64,000 bases of DNA from an uncultured Verrucomicrobiota bacterium (GTDB lineage: Bacteria; Verrucomicrobiota; Verrucomicrobiia; Opitutales; Opitutaceae): positions 62,001 through 126,000 of the forward strand of contig CAIRBK010000083.1 of the NCBI GenBank assembly GCA_903876795.1, in the 5' to 3' direction. Both the position numbers and the translations under genes were made by a program. Shown here in pieces: positions 9,022 through 17,315 of the stretch (within the stretch, counting starts at the first letter, position 1; the number at the start of each line of letters is the position of its first letter). The notes under the pieces are model-generated. The model worked only from the letters and a program-made list of their open reading frames with translations, had not been told where the DNA came from and did no database searches.

Positions 9022-10074
9022 CTATGCGCGAACGCGCCAAGAGTTCACTATCTGGCGGATGGTTTCATCCAGGGAGTGTGTAATGTTCCACGACTGATAA
9101 TCAGCGCGCATCTTTCCCAAATCGGAGTAGTAACAGATGTGGTCACCGACGCGGGCCTGCTCGACGTAGCTGTAAATCTGCTCCCGACCTGTATATCTCT
9201 CTACTATCTTGAATGCCTCCAAGATGGAACATGAGTTCGCTTTGCCACCGCCCACATTATAAACAACGCCTGACTGCGGCTTACTAACAAAGGCCGCCAT
9301 GAAACGCGCCACATCAAATGAATGAATATTGTCACGCACCTGCTTTCCTTTATATCCAAAAATTTTGTATTCACGACCCTCAATGTTACATTTAACTAGA
9401 TATGAAAGAAATCCATGTAATTCGACACCACTATGATTTGGACCAGTTAGACATCCACCACGCAGACAGCAGGTGGGCATTCCGAAATAACGTCCGTATT
9501 CCTGCACCATAACGTCCGCCGCGACCTTAGACGCACCGAAAAGAGAGTGCTTAGACTGATCAATTGTAAACGTCTCCGGTATTCCATTTTTATAATCTGG
9601 ATCATCGTAGTCCCATCTAGTAGCCAGTTCCTTTAATTTTATTCGATTTGGCGCGTCTCCATAGACCTTATTTGTGCTCATATGCACAAAAGGGGATTCT
9701 GGGCATGCGCGTCTTGCAGCTTCCAAAAGGTTTAATGTGCCAACAGCGTTTGTGTCGAAATCTTCAAAAGGTATCGCGGCAGCCCTATCGTGAGAAGGCT
9801 GTGCTGCAGTATGAACAATCACCGACGGTTTTAAGTTGGCCACAAGCTCAAGTACAGCGCTTCGTTCACGAATATCTACTTCATGATGAGAATATCCAGG
9901 AAGCTGTTTCATCAGTCTCTGTTGATTCCATCTCGTGTCGCCGCTAGATCCAAAAAAAACAGCCCGCTGGTTATTATCAATTCCGTGAACCTCGTAACCA
10001 AGCTCGTTATAAAAATAAACACATACCTCCGAACCGATTAGCCCCGACGATCCAGTCACTAATATTTTTTTCAT
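9022..10074 (-). CDS. SDR sugar-nucleotide epimerase, CDP-paratose 2-epimerase-like
   Basis: 350-residue extended SDR. It has the NAD-binding motif [11 protein letters not shown] at residues 7-17, AAQPSHDRA near 90, MSTNKVYGD at 132-140 and [16 protein letters not shown] at 172-187. The catalytic YxxxK Tyr is replaced by Phe179 (F-G-A-S-K183), which I recall as normal for this CDP-paratose 2-epimerase-like branch. [14 protein letters not shown] and [16 protein letters not shown] are also branch hallmarks. It would interconvert a 2-position epimer of a nucleotide-activated sugar. The nearby CDP-sugar cassette makes a CDP-3,6-dideoxyhexose a plausible substrate, but this branch is widespread and its substrate is often unproven. 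Confidence 0.75.
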   Translation of the reverse strand: MKKILVTGSSGLIGSEVCVYFYNELGYEVHGIDNNQRAVFFGSSGDTRWNQQRLMKQLPGYSHHEVDIRERSAVLELVANLKPSVIVHTAAQPSHDRAAAIPFEDFDTNAVGTLNLLEAARRACPESPFVHMSTNKVYGDAPNRIKLKELATRWDYDDPDYKNGIPETFTIDQSKHSLFGASKVAADVMVQEYGRYFGMPTCCLRGGCLTGPNHSGVELHGFLSYLVKCNIEGREYKIFGYKGKQVRDNIHSFDVARFMAAFVSKPQSGVVYNVGGGKANSCSILEAFKIVERYTGREQIYSYVEQARVGDHICYYSDLGKMRADYQSWNITHSLDETIRQIVNSWRVRA

Positions 10075-10080
10075 AATTCT

Positions 10081-10371
10081 TAAGGTTTCGATTTCAAAGA
10101 CGATTGAGTGTATAAAAAAGAAGGATTACCAAGTTCAATATTCAGTGGGCATAATCATCGCTATCCAGTTAACGAGTGAAACTGGTGACTTAGCATTCTT
10201 TGTTATGATCCCATAGCGATTCGGCTTGCTAAAATCTTCGCCCCCGTAGCTTCTTTCTGGAAAGCAATCGACGGTTATATATTGTGCTTTCGCGGACAAC
10301 AATCAGGGCTTCCGGGCTTCTCAATGTTAAGGGTGAACCAAAAAGCGGCAGCAAGGGCACCGACGGCTAAT
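10081..10371. other. intergenic region, nothing recognised
   Basis: About 290 bases between the epimerase start and the regulator remnant, with no convincing gene on either strand. It is the likely home of the promoter for the epimerase-to-glycosyltransferase operon, but I see no clear -35/-10 pair to name. Confidence 0.4.
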
Positions 10372-10939
10372 CTAGTAGCTTACCACTCTGAGGCAGCACG
10401 TTGATGGCACGCTTTTACCAAGTCTTGAGTTTTTCGATGCGGTCGGCGATGACCTCGCGCTCAGTGGTCGTGATTAAGGGGAGTACGGCGGCGGCTTGCT
10501 CGAGACGCTTCGATTAGATGCTGTTGGCTGCACTCGACCAAAACGGACAGTTGCTGGGTGAGTCGCTCGTGGAGGAAACCTCCAAAAAGGACGCGCAGCT
10601 CCACCACATTTTCAATATTCTCCCTACGATCTCCGGCGATCTCCACCGGCTGGATCGCTTAGGGTTGCGAAGCAAGCAGAGCCCCTGGCTGACCGAGCCT
10701 TTTCTGAGCTCCAAGCGATCAGCGATCTCCTGGAAAGACTGCGGCCGAAGGCTTCCGTAAAGCAATCCGCTAACTTCACTATGTATGGGAGACAGTGCGG
10801 TGGTCTGAACCATCTGCAAAAACATCTCTATCACTTCACTGTCCCCCACACTCAACTCGGAGGCCAAGTCAATTGGGTCTGGATGGGAGGCTGCTTGCGA
10901 CACATCTTGAGAAAAACCTGAAGGTAATGGTGAGTTCAA
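10372..10939 (-). pseudogene. broken paralogue of the GbsR/MarR-like regulator
   Basis: The minus strand encodes, in order, pieces that align with the intact regulator at 17460-17993. EVIEMFLQMVQTTAL corresponds to QIVDMFVQMTQALGL, and LELRKGSVSQGLCLLR to LQLSKGSVSQGLRFLR (the DNA-recognition helix). After a frameshift near 10640, LFGGFLHERLTQQL corresponds to LVGGFLRERLTPQI. After another change, VIADRIEKLKTW-stop-KRAINVLPQSGKLL corresponds to the intact C-terminus. At least two frame changes and one internal stop make it non-functional. The operator-like palindrome next to its start is still intact. Confidence 0.85.
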
Positions 10940-10951
10940 TTAAAAATGAAC
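10934..10951. promoter_or_regulatory. operator-like 18-bp palindrome (decayed-regulator copy)
   Basis: GTTCAATTAAAAATGAAC, with arms GTTCA and TGAAC separated by eight bases. It lies at the start of the broken regulator and differs by a single base from the palindrome at 18023-18040 next to the intact gene. A binding site for this regulator is inferred from position and conservation. Confidence 0.5.
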
Positions 10952-11094
10952 AATTGACACGATTCTAGTTCGCAAGGGCCTCAGACCAGTCATGTAGGCT
11001 GTTTTGGTGGCTGCTTGCAGGTAATGCTCGGAGCAGCTGGGGAGCTATGGTTAACCAACTTGAGGTAAGTCTGTGGTGTGATAACGCCCATTGG

Positions 11095-11150
11095 TGTGAC
11101 AATGCCCGTCCCCGGGCATTTGTCTTTGGGAACGCTCAGGGCTACACGCG
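11095..11150. repeat. interspersed palindromic repeat A, degenerate copy
   Basis: Contains ATGCCCGTCCCCGGGCAT followed by a GGGCTACACGCG end. It resembles better-preserved copies at 55288-55353, 17226-17297 and 18111-18188. As at the intact regulator, it lies just beyond the operator, so regulator, operator and repeat probably duplicated together. Confidence 0.55.
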
Positions 11151-11175
11151 CTCTACCATCGGAGCTGGGCGGGTA

Positions 11176-12078
11176 TTAGCCCAACTCCGTAATGTCATCG
11201 GCATCCTTGGTCACACGGGGGTAGACTTGGGTGATTTTACGAATGATCGCCCCAGCGTGCAGCGGGCGCAGCGCCGGCTGGCCGAGTGCAGCCGTGGGCA
11301 CTTGCGTATAGCGGACGGTGTTTTCGATGTTAGATTTTTCTGTGCTGAACTTGGTTGCAGTCTGCTCCCCTGCCCCTTTGGCAATCAGTTCAAACCACTC
11401 GACCCTGCTGCAATTTTCGCGGGTGCCGGCCAAATTCCAAACGCCCTGGGCTCCGTCGGTCATGAGTGCCAGCAGCCACGCGGCGATGTCACCCGCCCAA
11501 GTGGGATTGCCCCTTTGATCCGACGGGAGCTTCATAGGCCGGCCTTCAAGTAGGGCTTTGAGCACTTGATAAACAAAGTTTTTTTGCTGCTCCTCGCGGC
11601 CCCATACGCATATCACCCGGGGAATCAGTGCTTGGCCTGTAAGGATTTCCTGCACGGCCTGCTCGGCCGCCCACTTGGATTTGGCGTAGACGTTGAGGGG
11701 ATTGGGTCGGGCGTCTTCGGCATAGGGACCAGCGGTTCCGTCAAAGATGTAGGTCGTCGAAAAGTAGGCGAAACGGCAACTCCGGCGTGCACAAAGCCGC
11801 GCGAGCATGGCGGGCTGCTCGCAGTTTTCACGAAAGGCGCGTTCAGGATCTTTTTCGCACCCATCCACCCAGGTCCAGCCGGCGGCGTGCACGATCCAAT
11901 CGGGTTGAATGGCGTCGACCAATTCAGCCGTGGCCGCCTCATCGCCAAGATCCAGGTACACGAGTCCGGCAACCGGGTGGTTGCGATACGTGCCCACCAC
12001 GGTATGCCCTCGGCTGGTGGCCTCCGCCAGCACGTGCGAACCCACCAATCCCGAAGCTCCAATCACAAGGATACGCAT
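11176..12078 (-). CDS. SDR reductase, RmlD-like (4-keto-sugar nucleotide reductase)
   Basis: 300 residues with the NAD(P) motif GASGLVGSH at residues 7-15, AAGWTWVDGCEKDPERAF (the RmlD-type V-D-x-C-E segment), FSTTYIFDG and the catalytic pair in NVYAKSK (YxxxK). This is the pattern of dTDP-4-dehydrorhamnose reductases and related enzymes. Because it follows rfbF, rfbG and rfbH, I infer that it performs the final 4-keto reduction of a CDP-deoxysugar (comparable to AscF in the CDP-ascarylose pathway), not dTDP-rhamnose synthesis; no rmlA or rmlB is present. The gap to the epimerase gene upstream is seven bases, so they are cotranscribed. Confidence 0.75.
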   Translation of the reverse strand: MRILVIGASGLVGSHVLAEATSRGHTVVGTYRNHPVAGLVYLDLGDEAATAELVDAIQPDWIVHAAGWTWVDGCEKDPERAFRENCEQPAMLARLCARRSCRFAYFSTTYIFDGTAGPYAEDARPNPLNVYAKSKWAAEQAVQEILTGQALIPRVICVWGREEQQKNFVYQVLKALLEGRPMKLPSDQRGNPTWAGDIAAWLLALMTDGAQGVWNLAGTRENCSRVEWFELIAKGAGEQTATKFSTEKSNIENTVRYTQVPTAALGQPALRPLHAGAIIRKITQVYPRVTKDADDITELG

Positions 12079-12085
12079 AAAGGGC

Positions 12086-12622
12086 TCAGAAAGGGTTATT
12101 AAAGGCCGAGAACGTGGGGAATGCCTGGTCGCGCGGCGACACTATCGGGACGGTCACGCCCCAGTCGAAGCCGATGCTTTGCCAATGGATACCCGCGTCG
12201 TGTGCGGGAGCATGCACTGTTGATGTCTTATAAACCATCACAGAGTCGTCTTCCAAGGCGAGAAACCCATGGGCCACCCCACTGGGGATGAAGAACTGGT
12301 GATGATTTTCACGCGAAAGTTCGGCACTGGCCACGCGTCCATAGGTTGGAGAGCTTTTACGCAGATCGAGGAGCACGTCGAGCACACTCCCGCGCACGCA
12401 ATAAACGAGCTTGGCGTGGTCATGGGGCGGAAGCTGGAAGTGCATCCCGCGAAGAACGTTTTTATGCGATGTCGAAAAGAACTCCTCCACCGGACGGAAG
12501 TCGATGCCCAGCTCGGCAAAGGCTCCGGCGTGAAAGGTTTTCACAAAGTCGCCGCGCGCATCGACAAAGACCTTTGGCAAGAGTAGATGCGTGCCCGGAA
12601 AGGGCTGCGAGAGGCTGGTCAT
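12086..12622 (-). CDS. RmlC-like nucleotide-sugar 3,5- or 5-epimerase
   Basis: 178-residue cupin. LRGMHFQLPPHDHAKL carries the RmlC catalytic histidine region, and VRGSVLDVLLDLR follows as in RmlC. FFIPSGVAHGFLAL is the family signature, and VMVYKTSTVHAP supplies the tyrosine. In dTDP-rhamnose synthesis the enzyme epimerises C3 and C5. In CDP-ascarylose synthesis a homologue epimerises C5. The neighbouring CDP-glucose genes favour the second kind of role, but this is inference. It is followed after seven bases by the RmlD-like reductase. Confidence 0.75.
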   Translation of the reverse strand: MTSLSQPFPGTHLLLPKVFVDARGDFVKTFHAGAFAELGIDFRPVEEFFSTSHKNVLRGMHFQLPPHDHAKLVYCVRGSVLDVLLDLRKSSPTYGRVASAELSRENHHQFFIPSGVAHGFLALEDDSVMVYKTSTVHAPAHDAGIHWQSIGFDWGVTVPIVSPRDQAFPTFSAFNNPF

Positions 12623-12660
12623 AAAAAAACAGAAGAGGTGCGTGCCGAATTGGTAGAGCA

Positions 12661-12686
12661 GGTAGGAACCTGCGTGCAGGCGATGG
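12661..12686. repeat. short repeat D, copy 1 (left of toxin-antitoxin pair)
   Basis: GGTAGGAACCTGCGTGCAGG followed by CGATGG. A near-identical copy in the same orientation lies at 13578-13602. The two bracket the MNT/HEPN genes. The core CCTGC/GCAGG is a small inverted repeat. Confidence 0.6.
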
Positions 12687-12705
12687 CGCAGCCGCGCCGT
12701 TTAAG

Positions 12706-12722
12706 GGTTGAACGGTTCAACC
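12706..12722. repeat. perfect 17-bp palindrome
   Basis: GGTTGAACGGTTCAACC, 8-bp arms around one base. It is in the gap between the toxin gene and the RmlC-like gene. It contains GTTCAA, also seen in the operator-like sites, but in the opposite arrangement. Function unknown. Confidence 0.45.
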
Positions 12723-12814
12723 TGCTTAACCTTCCGGCTGCCGGCTGAACCTATCCGAACCTTCCGAACCGTTTGTTAACCACGAGGTCGATCCAAAGGG
12801 CTAGAAGCTGGGGG

Positions 12815-13231
12815 CTAGATATTACGGGCGGCCAAAGCAGTCAGGAGTCTTTCGGCGTCGGTCGGAAATTGGAGAGCGAGGCGATAAACTTCATCCGCAG
12901 TAGCAGAAGAATAGGTGTGAGACGTTTCGTTGCGTGCCCGATGAAAGCTCATCCAACGCTCCACGTCGTCGATCAGCCGGCTCTCGGCCGCACGACGGAA
13001 CAATTCGCGACGGGGCACCCCATCGACGGTCTCCGCACCTATGTTAATCTCCAGCCAGCGCTTCATCATTTTCCAACTTTGTTCGTAAGCGACCTCGAAC
13101 TGCTGAATGACCCCGGCCTTAAGCGTCTCTCGTAATCCAGGCGCCAGTTCGTCAAAGAGCGGCGCACCCTCGGTCGTGGATAAACGGAGCGCAGCGATCG
13201 ATTTTTCCAAAGAGCTAAGATCGAGTGGCAT
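12815..13231 (-). CDS. HEPN-domain toxin, HepT/HI0074-like
   Basis: The open frame is longer, but translation most likely starts at the ATG at 13231 (138 residues), 14 bases after the nucleotidyltransferase stop. The protein is an all-helical HI0074-type domain. RNETSHTY at residues 100-107 is exactly the R-x4-H-x-Y motif of HEPN RNases such as HepT. In characterised MntA-HepT pairs the HEPN protein cleaves RNA and its tyrosine is AMPylated by the partner. Both motif elements are intact here, so this is probably an active module. A passive substrate-binding role (as first proposed for HI0074) is the alternative. Confidence 0.8.
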   Translation of the reverse strand: MPLDLSSLEKSIAALRLSTTEGAPLFDELAPGLRETLKAGVIQQFEVAYEQSWKMMKRWLEINIGAETVDGVPRRELFRRAAESRLIDDVERWMSFHRARNETSHTYSSATADEVYRLALQFPTDAERLLTALAARNI

Positions 13232-13245
13232 GGTTTGGGGAGGAG

Positions 13246-13545
13246 CTAAAGGGGGAGTCTCTCGTGGCGGGCTGAGATAATGTTCCGAAAACTCTCGGGC
13301 ACCGCATTCCAATCCAACACATCCACCCGCATGGGCAATGACGATTCGATGAAGGCTTCGCGCACACGGCCAAGACAATCCAGCCCAAGAGGGGCGGAGG
13401 CCACGAGCGCCAAATCCAGATCCGAGTGGGGCTTGGCCCGACCATTCACCCGCGATCCAAACACGAGCACACCGCACCCAGCCGGGAGATGCCGGACCAA
13501 AATCGCACGGACTTCTGCCAGCTGGGATGCGGAAAGATCAATCAT
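13246..13545 (-). CDS. minimal nucleotidyltransferase antitoxin, MntA-like
   Basis: I start at the ATG at 13545 (99 residues); the longer frame upstream runs through repeat D. FGSRVNGRAKPHSDLDLAL at residues 29-47 is the G-S-x10-D-x-D motif of minimal nucleotidyltransferases, with D42 and D44 as metal ligands. A third carboxylate is plausible in RVDVLDWN. It is transcribed first, followed by the HEPN gene, the order usual for these toxin-antitoxin pairs. It would block the toxin by adding nucleotides to its HEPN tyrosine. It lies between CDP-sugar genes with which it has no metabolic link. Confidence 0.8.
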   Translation of the reverse strand: MIDLSASQLAEVRAILVRHLPAGCGVLVFGSRVNGRAKPHSDLDLALVASAPLGLDCLGRVREAFIESSLPMRVDVLDWNAVPESFRNIISARHERLPL

Positions 13546-13577
13546 ATAGGCTGGTAGTGTGTTTGGGCAGGGAAGAA

Positions 13578-13602
13578 GGTAGGAGCCTGCTTGCAGGCGA
13601 TG
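13578..13602. repeat. short repeat D, copy 2 (right of toxin-antitoxin pair)
   Basis: GGTAGGAGCCTGCTTGCAGG followed by CGATG, in the same orientation as 12661-12686. Together they frame the 12815-13545 module as direct repeats. Confidence 0.6.
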
Positions 13603-13639
13603 TATTGTGTGGCCACGCCCTGGCATTCTACGCGGCGAT

Positions 13640-15271
13640 TCAATTTTTCGACGTCTTTGATTTCACAAACTCCTTAATGACTTGGATTTCATATTGGAGC
13701 ATTTCGGCAGTCAGGCCGGGGTAGGTGCCGAGGAAAATGGCCTCGTTCATGATGGCGTCGGCACCGGGGAAGGCGGCGGCAATGGTGGAGCTGTTTACGG
13801 GTTGCACGGTTGACCCATTGGAGCCCACCAGGCGGATGGCGTCCGGGCGGTCTTTGCGGAGTTGAACAAAGACGGGCTGGCGGAGGAGGTTCCCGCCGAA
13901 GAACATGCGGTTGCCGATTTTCTTTTCATCGAGCGCGCGGGCCAGATCGGTGTGGCTGAAGGGAGCTCCCGGCTTGACGCGGAGCATGAAGCCGAACCAG
14001 GACGTGTCCACGCGGCAGCCGGTGGCATCCCATTCAAAACAATCCTCGAAACGTAGCGGAACGAGGGCCTCGTTTCGCTTTGCGGAGCCAGACGAAAGCG
14101 CGTCCACGCTTCCGCTACGGGCGGAGGGCGGGATCCAGCGGACGGCGTGGGCGGGCAGCGTGAAGTCGATGACGTCGGAAACGCAGTCGAGGCCGGCCCG
14201 GAGGGTTTCCCAGTTTTTCTTACGCGCCTCGATAAAGGCGGGGAGCTTCTTGAGCTGCTTGCGGCCGATGGCCGCCTGCGGATCGAGGGGCTTGAGGTTG
14301 TAGCCGAGGTGGCTGTAGATGTATTTGTGGTCGTAGCCCTTGGGGAGCTCGCCGAGCTGCCAGCCGAAGCGTTTGTTGCAGGTGTCGTCTTTGCCGGAGG
14401 CGCACCAGCAGTCGCGGCCCCAGTCGCGGAAGCTCTCGGCGTAGGTTTTGAGCGGGGGCTTGCTGATGATGTTAACCGCGCCGCCTTCGCCCATCGTGAG
14501 GTGGTGTGGAGGATAAAAGGACTGGGTGGAAATGTCGCCCCAGGTGCCGGTGAAGCGGGTGATGGTGAGGCCGTCGGAGGGGATGCCCGGGGAGTTTTCG
14601 GTGATGCCGAGGGCTTTGGCGCGGGCGATGGGCATCGAATAGGTGCAGCCGAGGGCGTCGCAGTTGTCCTCGATGAGCCAGAGATCGTGCTTGCGGCAGA
14701 ATTCGATCACGGCGCCGAGATCGAAGGGATTGCCGAGGGCGTGGGCAATCATGACGGCCTTGGTCTTGCCGGCGACAAAGGCAGACTCGAGTTGCTCCGG
14801 GCGGATGTTGCCGGTGGTCGGGTCGTTATCGATGAAGACGGCGATGGCGCCGGATTGGATAATCGGGGCGACGGTCGTGGGGAAGCCGGCGGCCACGGTG
14901 ATGACTTCGTCACCGGGCTGGATGCGTTTGTGCGCAGGGAGCTTGTGGGTGGTGAGCGCGGCGAAGGCCACGAGGTTGGCCGAGGAGCCGGAGTTGACCA
15001 GGAGGCTGTGTTTCACTCCGAGCAGGGCGGCGAGTTCCTTCTCAAAGGCTTCGCCTTCGGGCCCGAGAGTGAGCCAGAAATCCAGGGTGGCGCCGACGGC
15101 GGCCTCGACTTCGTCCTGGTCGAAAACACGACCGGCGTAGGGGATCGTCTGACCGGGGGCCCAGGGAGCGTGCGCGGCGTCGTCACCTGGGCGCTGGCCC
15201 TTGTGCATGAGGGCGGAGTATTCGCGGGTCAGCTGGAGGATTTGGGCTTTGAGTTCGGCGGGAGATGACAT
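13640..15271 (-). CDS. rfbH: CDP-4-keto-6-deoxyglucose 3-dehydratase (RfbH/AscC, PMP and 2Fe-2S enzyme)
   Basis: 543 residues, DegT/AHBA-synthase fold. The Schiff-base lysine is replaced by histidine in FYPPHHLTMGEGG (His257), the mark of the 3-dehydratase that works with PMP. Cluster-ligand candidates are C204, C288, C290 and C298; the last three have the C-x1-C-x7-C spacing of Yersinia E1. The enzyme removes the 3-hydroxyl of the CDP sugar. It is about 100 residues longer than typical RfbH. One extra segment is near residues 211-240; another, around 383-420, is encoded by an inserted palindromic repeat (14053-14118). No E3/AscD reductase is visible nearby. Start ATG is 26 bases from the rfbG stop. 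Confidence 0.9.
   Translation of the reverse strand: MSSPAELKAQILQLTREYSALMHKGQRPGDDAAHAPWAPGQTIPYAGRVFDQDEVEAAVGATLDFWLTLGPEGEAFEKELAALLGVKHSLLVNSGSSANLVAFAALTTHKLPAHKRIQPGDEVITVAAGFPTTVAPIIQSGAIAVFIDNDPTTGNIRPEQLESAFVAGKTKAVMIAHALGNPFDLGAVIEFCRKHDLWLIEDNCDALGCTYSMPIARAKALGITENSPGIPSDGLTITRFTGTWGDISTQSFYPPHHLTMGEGGAVNIISKPPLKTYAESFRDWGRDCWCASGKDDTCNKRFGWQLGELPKGYDHKYIYSHLGYNLKPLDPQAAIGRKQLKKLPAFIEARKKNWETLRAGLDCVSDVIDFTLPAHAVRWIPPSARSGSVDALSSGSAKRNEALVPLRFEDCFEWDATGCRVDTSWFGFMLRVKPGAPFSHTDLARALDEKKIGNRMFFGGNLLRQPVFVQLRKDRPDAIRLVGSNGSTVQPVNSSTIAAAFPGADAIMNEAIFLGTYPGLTAEMLQYEIQVIKEFVKSKTSKN
14053..14118. repeat. palindromic repeat B inserted in frame inside rfbH
   Basis: Ends are GTAGCGGAAC and TTCCGCTAC, an inverted repeat; length is 66 bases, so the reading frame is kept. 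It encodes rfbH residues about 385-407 (serine-, alanine- and arginine-rich) in a place where typical RfbH proteins have no such segment. A related element with GTAGCG...CGCTAC ends is intergenic at 54113-54162. Confidence 0.65.
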
Positions 15272-15297
15272 GGAGCGAAGGAAGAATTTTTTTTTAA

Positions 15298-16404
15298 TTA
15301 GAGTGACCAGGCAAAACCGCCGGATTTGGCTGCGGTCGTGTAGGCTTGGAGCTGACCAAGGGTAAGGCGGTGAATGTCGGTGCGGGAGTCGGCGTCCTGG
15401 TGATACCAGGCGACGGTCTGCTTGATAGTCTCGGCGAAGGGCCAGGCAGGCGACCAGCCGAGGAAGTGGTGGGCCTTGTCGGTGGCCAAGTTGAGGAGTT
15501 TGGCCTCGTGGACAGCCTTGGGGTCGCTCTTGTCTTCCCAGCGTCCCGGCCAGTGGATGAGGATTTCTTGGACGAGTTCGGCAACCGTGCGATTGGAGGC
15601 CAGGGCCGGGCCGAAATTAAAACCCGAGGTGAGCTGCGAGTTGAATGGTGAGAGCTTGGGGTTGGCCAGACATGCCCCCAACCACAGATAACCAGAGAGT
15701 GGTTCGAGCACATGCTGCCAGGGGCGCGTCGCGACCTTGTTGCGGACGGGGATGGCATCACCACGCTGCAGGGCGCGGATGCAATCCGGCACGATGCGAT
15801 CCAGCGCCCAATCGCCACCTCCGATGACGTTGCCTGCGCGGGCCGAAGCGAGCTTCACGGGGGAATCCGGCGAGGAAAAATAAGACCTGCGGTAGGCCGC
15901 GATCACCAGTTCGGCAGCGCCTTTGGAAGAGCTGTAGGGATCGTAGCCACCCATCGGATCTTCCTCACGGTAACTATGCACCCATTCCTTGTTTTCATAG
16001 CACTTGTCCGTGGTGATCGCTACGACGGTGCAGCGGTGGGCGGCCAGGCGAACAGCCTCAAGCACATTGACGGTGCCCATGATATTGACCGCATACGTCT
16101 CAACCGGCTGGTCATAAGATAAACGCACCAGCGGCTGGGCGGCCAAATGGAAAACGAAGTCGGGCCGGGCCTGCTCCACGGCGGCCCGAACGGACGCGAG
16201 ATCACGAACATCGCCCTCAATATGGCGGAGACGGCCGGCAAGCCCGAGCTGCACGAAAAGCGAAGGCGAAGTGGGCGGCGGCAAGGAGAAGCCAGTCACC
16301 TCGGCACCCAGGGAGAGCAGCCATTCGGACAACCAAGCACCTTTGAAGCCTGTATGTCCGGTGAGCAAAACGCGTTTACCCTTATATATATTCGCAAAGG
16401 CCAT
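15298..16404 (-). CDS. rfbG: CDP-glucose 4,6-dehydratase
   Basis: The ATG at 16404 (MAFANIYKGKRVLL) lies four bases after the rfbF stop and gives a 368-residue protein of normal length. It has the NAD motif TGHTGFKGAWL, AAQPLVRLSYDQP, the ITTDKCYEN segment that holds the catalytic threonine, and the family-specific GGYDPYSSSKGAAELV with the YxxxK tyrosine and lysine. ASARAGNVIGGGDW is diagnostic for RfbG. It converts CDP-glucose to CDP-4-keto-6-deoxyglucose, the substrate of RfbH. Confidence 0.92.
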   Translation of the reverse strand: MAFANIYKGKRVLLTGHTGFKGAWLSEWLLSLGAEVTGFSLPPPTSPSLFVQLGLAGRLRHIEGDVRDLASVRAAVEQARPDFVFHLAAQPLVRLSYDQPVETYAVNIMGTVNVLEAVRLAAHRCTVVAITTDKCYENKEWVHSYREEDPMGGYDPYSSSKGAAELVIAAYRRSYFSSPDSPVKLASARAGNVIGGGDWALDRIVPDCIRALQRGDAIPVRNKVATRPWQHVLEPLSGYLWLGACLANPKLSPFNSQLTSGFNFGPALASNRTVAELVQEILIHWPGRWEDKSDPKAVHEAKLLNLATDKAHHFLGWSPAWPFAETIKQTVAWYHQDADSRTDIHRLTLGQLQAYTTAAKSGGFAWSL

Positions 16405-16408
16405 ATTA

Positions 16409-17179
16409 TTAAACCCAAATTTTCCAAGGCGCCTTGTTGGAAGACCAGAGTTCCTCAAGTAATTGCTTGTCCCGGAGGGTGTCCATCGGTTGCCAAAAAC
16501 CGTGATGTTTATAGATGCCGAGTTGCTTGATCTTGGCCAAGGTCTCCAACGGCTTGCGCTCCCAAATGGTTTTATCGTCGTCGATCAAGTCTATCACGGA
16601 GGGCTCCAAGACGAAGAAACCGCCGTTGATCCAACTCCCATCGCCGTCGGGTTTTTCCTGGAAGCTCTTGATACTATGCCCGTCGATCTCCAGGGCGCCG
16701 AAACGGCCGGGCGGCTGCACGCCGGTGAGAGTGGCCCTTCGGCCTTCGCGTTTATGAAACGCTATAGATTCGGTGATATTCACATCCCCCACCCCGTCGC
16801 CGTAAGTGAAACAAAACGTCTCGTCGCCGAGATAATCACGCACACGCTTAAGACGACCGCCTGTCATGGTGGAGTCCCCCGTGTCCACAATGGTCACCCG
16901 CCAAGGCTCCGAACGGCGCTGATGAACCTCCATGCGGTTTTCCTTCATGTCGAAGGTCACATCCGACATATGAAGGAAGTAATTGGCAAAATACTCCTTG
17001 ATTACATAGCCTTTATAACCGGCGCAGATGACAAAGTCGTTGATACCGTGGGCGGAATAGCACTTGAGCACATGCCACAGGATCGGGCGTCCGCCGATCT
17101 CAACCATGGGCTTGGGCTTGAGATGGGTTTCTTCACTGATACGAGTGCCCAGACCACCGGCAAGAATGACTGCTTTCAT
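16409..17179 (-). CDS. rfbF: glucose-1-phosphate cytidylyltransferase
   Basis: 256 residues beginning [18 protein letters not shown], the nucleotidyltransferase signature, followed by [29 protein letters not shown] carries the metal-binding aspartate, and [13 protein letters not shown] and [10 protein letters not shown] are typical of RfbF. The product is CDP-glucose, entry to CDP-3,6-dideoxyhexoses. It is the first gene of the rfbF-rfbG-rfbH cassette. A TATAAT lies at 17186-17191 on the coding strand only seven bases before the start codon, with no clear -35 element, so I do not claim it as the promoter. Confidence 0.93.
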   Translation of the reverse strand: MKAVILAGGLGTRISEETHLKPKPMVEIGGRPILWHVLKCYSAHGINDFVICAGYKGYVIKEYFANYFLHMSDVTFDMKENRMEVHQRRSEPWRVTIVDTGDSTMTGGRLKRVRDYLGDETFCFTYGDGVGDVNITESIAFHKREGRRATLTGVQPPGRFGALEIDGHSIKSFQEKPDGDGSWINGGFFVLEPSVIDLIDDDKTIWERKPLETLAKIKQLGIYKHHGFWQPMDTLRDKQLLEELWSSNKAPWKIWV

Positions 17180-17225
17180 TTTTTTATTATACGAATGTTG
17201 GAAATGGTTGAGTGATGGAAAAGTC

Positions 17226-17297
17226 GAGCAACGCCCGTCTCAGGGCGTTTCGTTTTTTGGGTGACGAACCACACTTCCGGGGACGGACGTCTCTACA
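17226..17297. repeat. interspersed palindromic repeat A, copy near rfbF
   Basis: Starts with GAGCAACGCCCGTCTCAGGG and ends with TTCCGGGGACGGACGTCTCT; the ends are inverted relative to each other. It resembles 55288-55353 and 18111-18188. It lies in the 280-base gap between rfbF and the regulator. Confidence 0.6.
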
Positions 17298-17315
17298 ATT
17301 GCTGGATCGGGTAAT

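Noticed and set aside
14147-15268. Long plus-strand frame opposite rfbH
   Set aside because: Glycine- and glutamate-rich mirror of a clear RfbH protein.
17186-17191. TATAAT as the rfbF promoter
   Set aside because: Only seven bases from the start codon and no -35 element at proper spacing.
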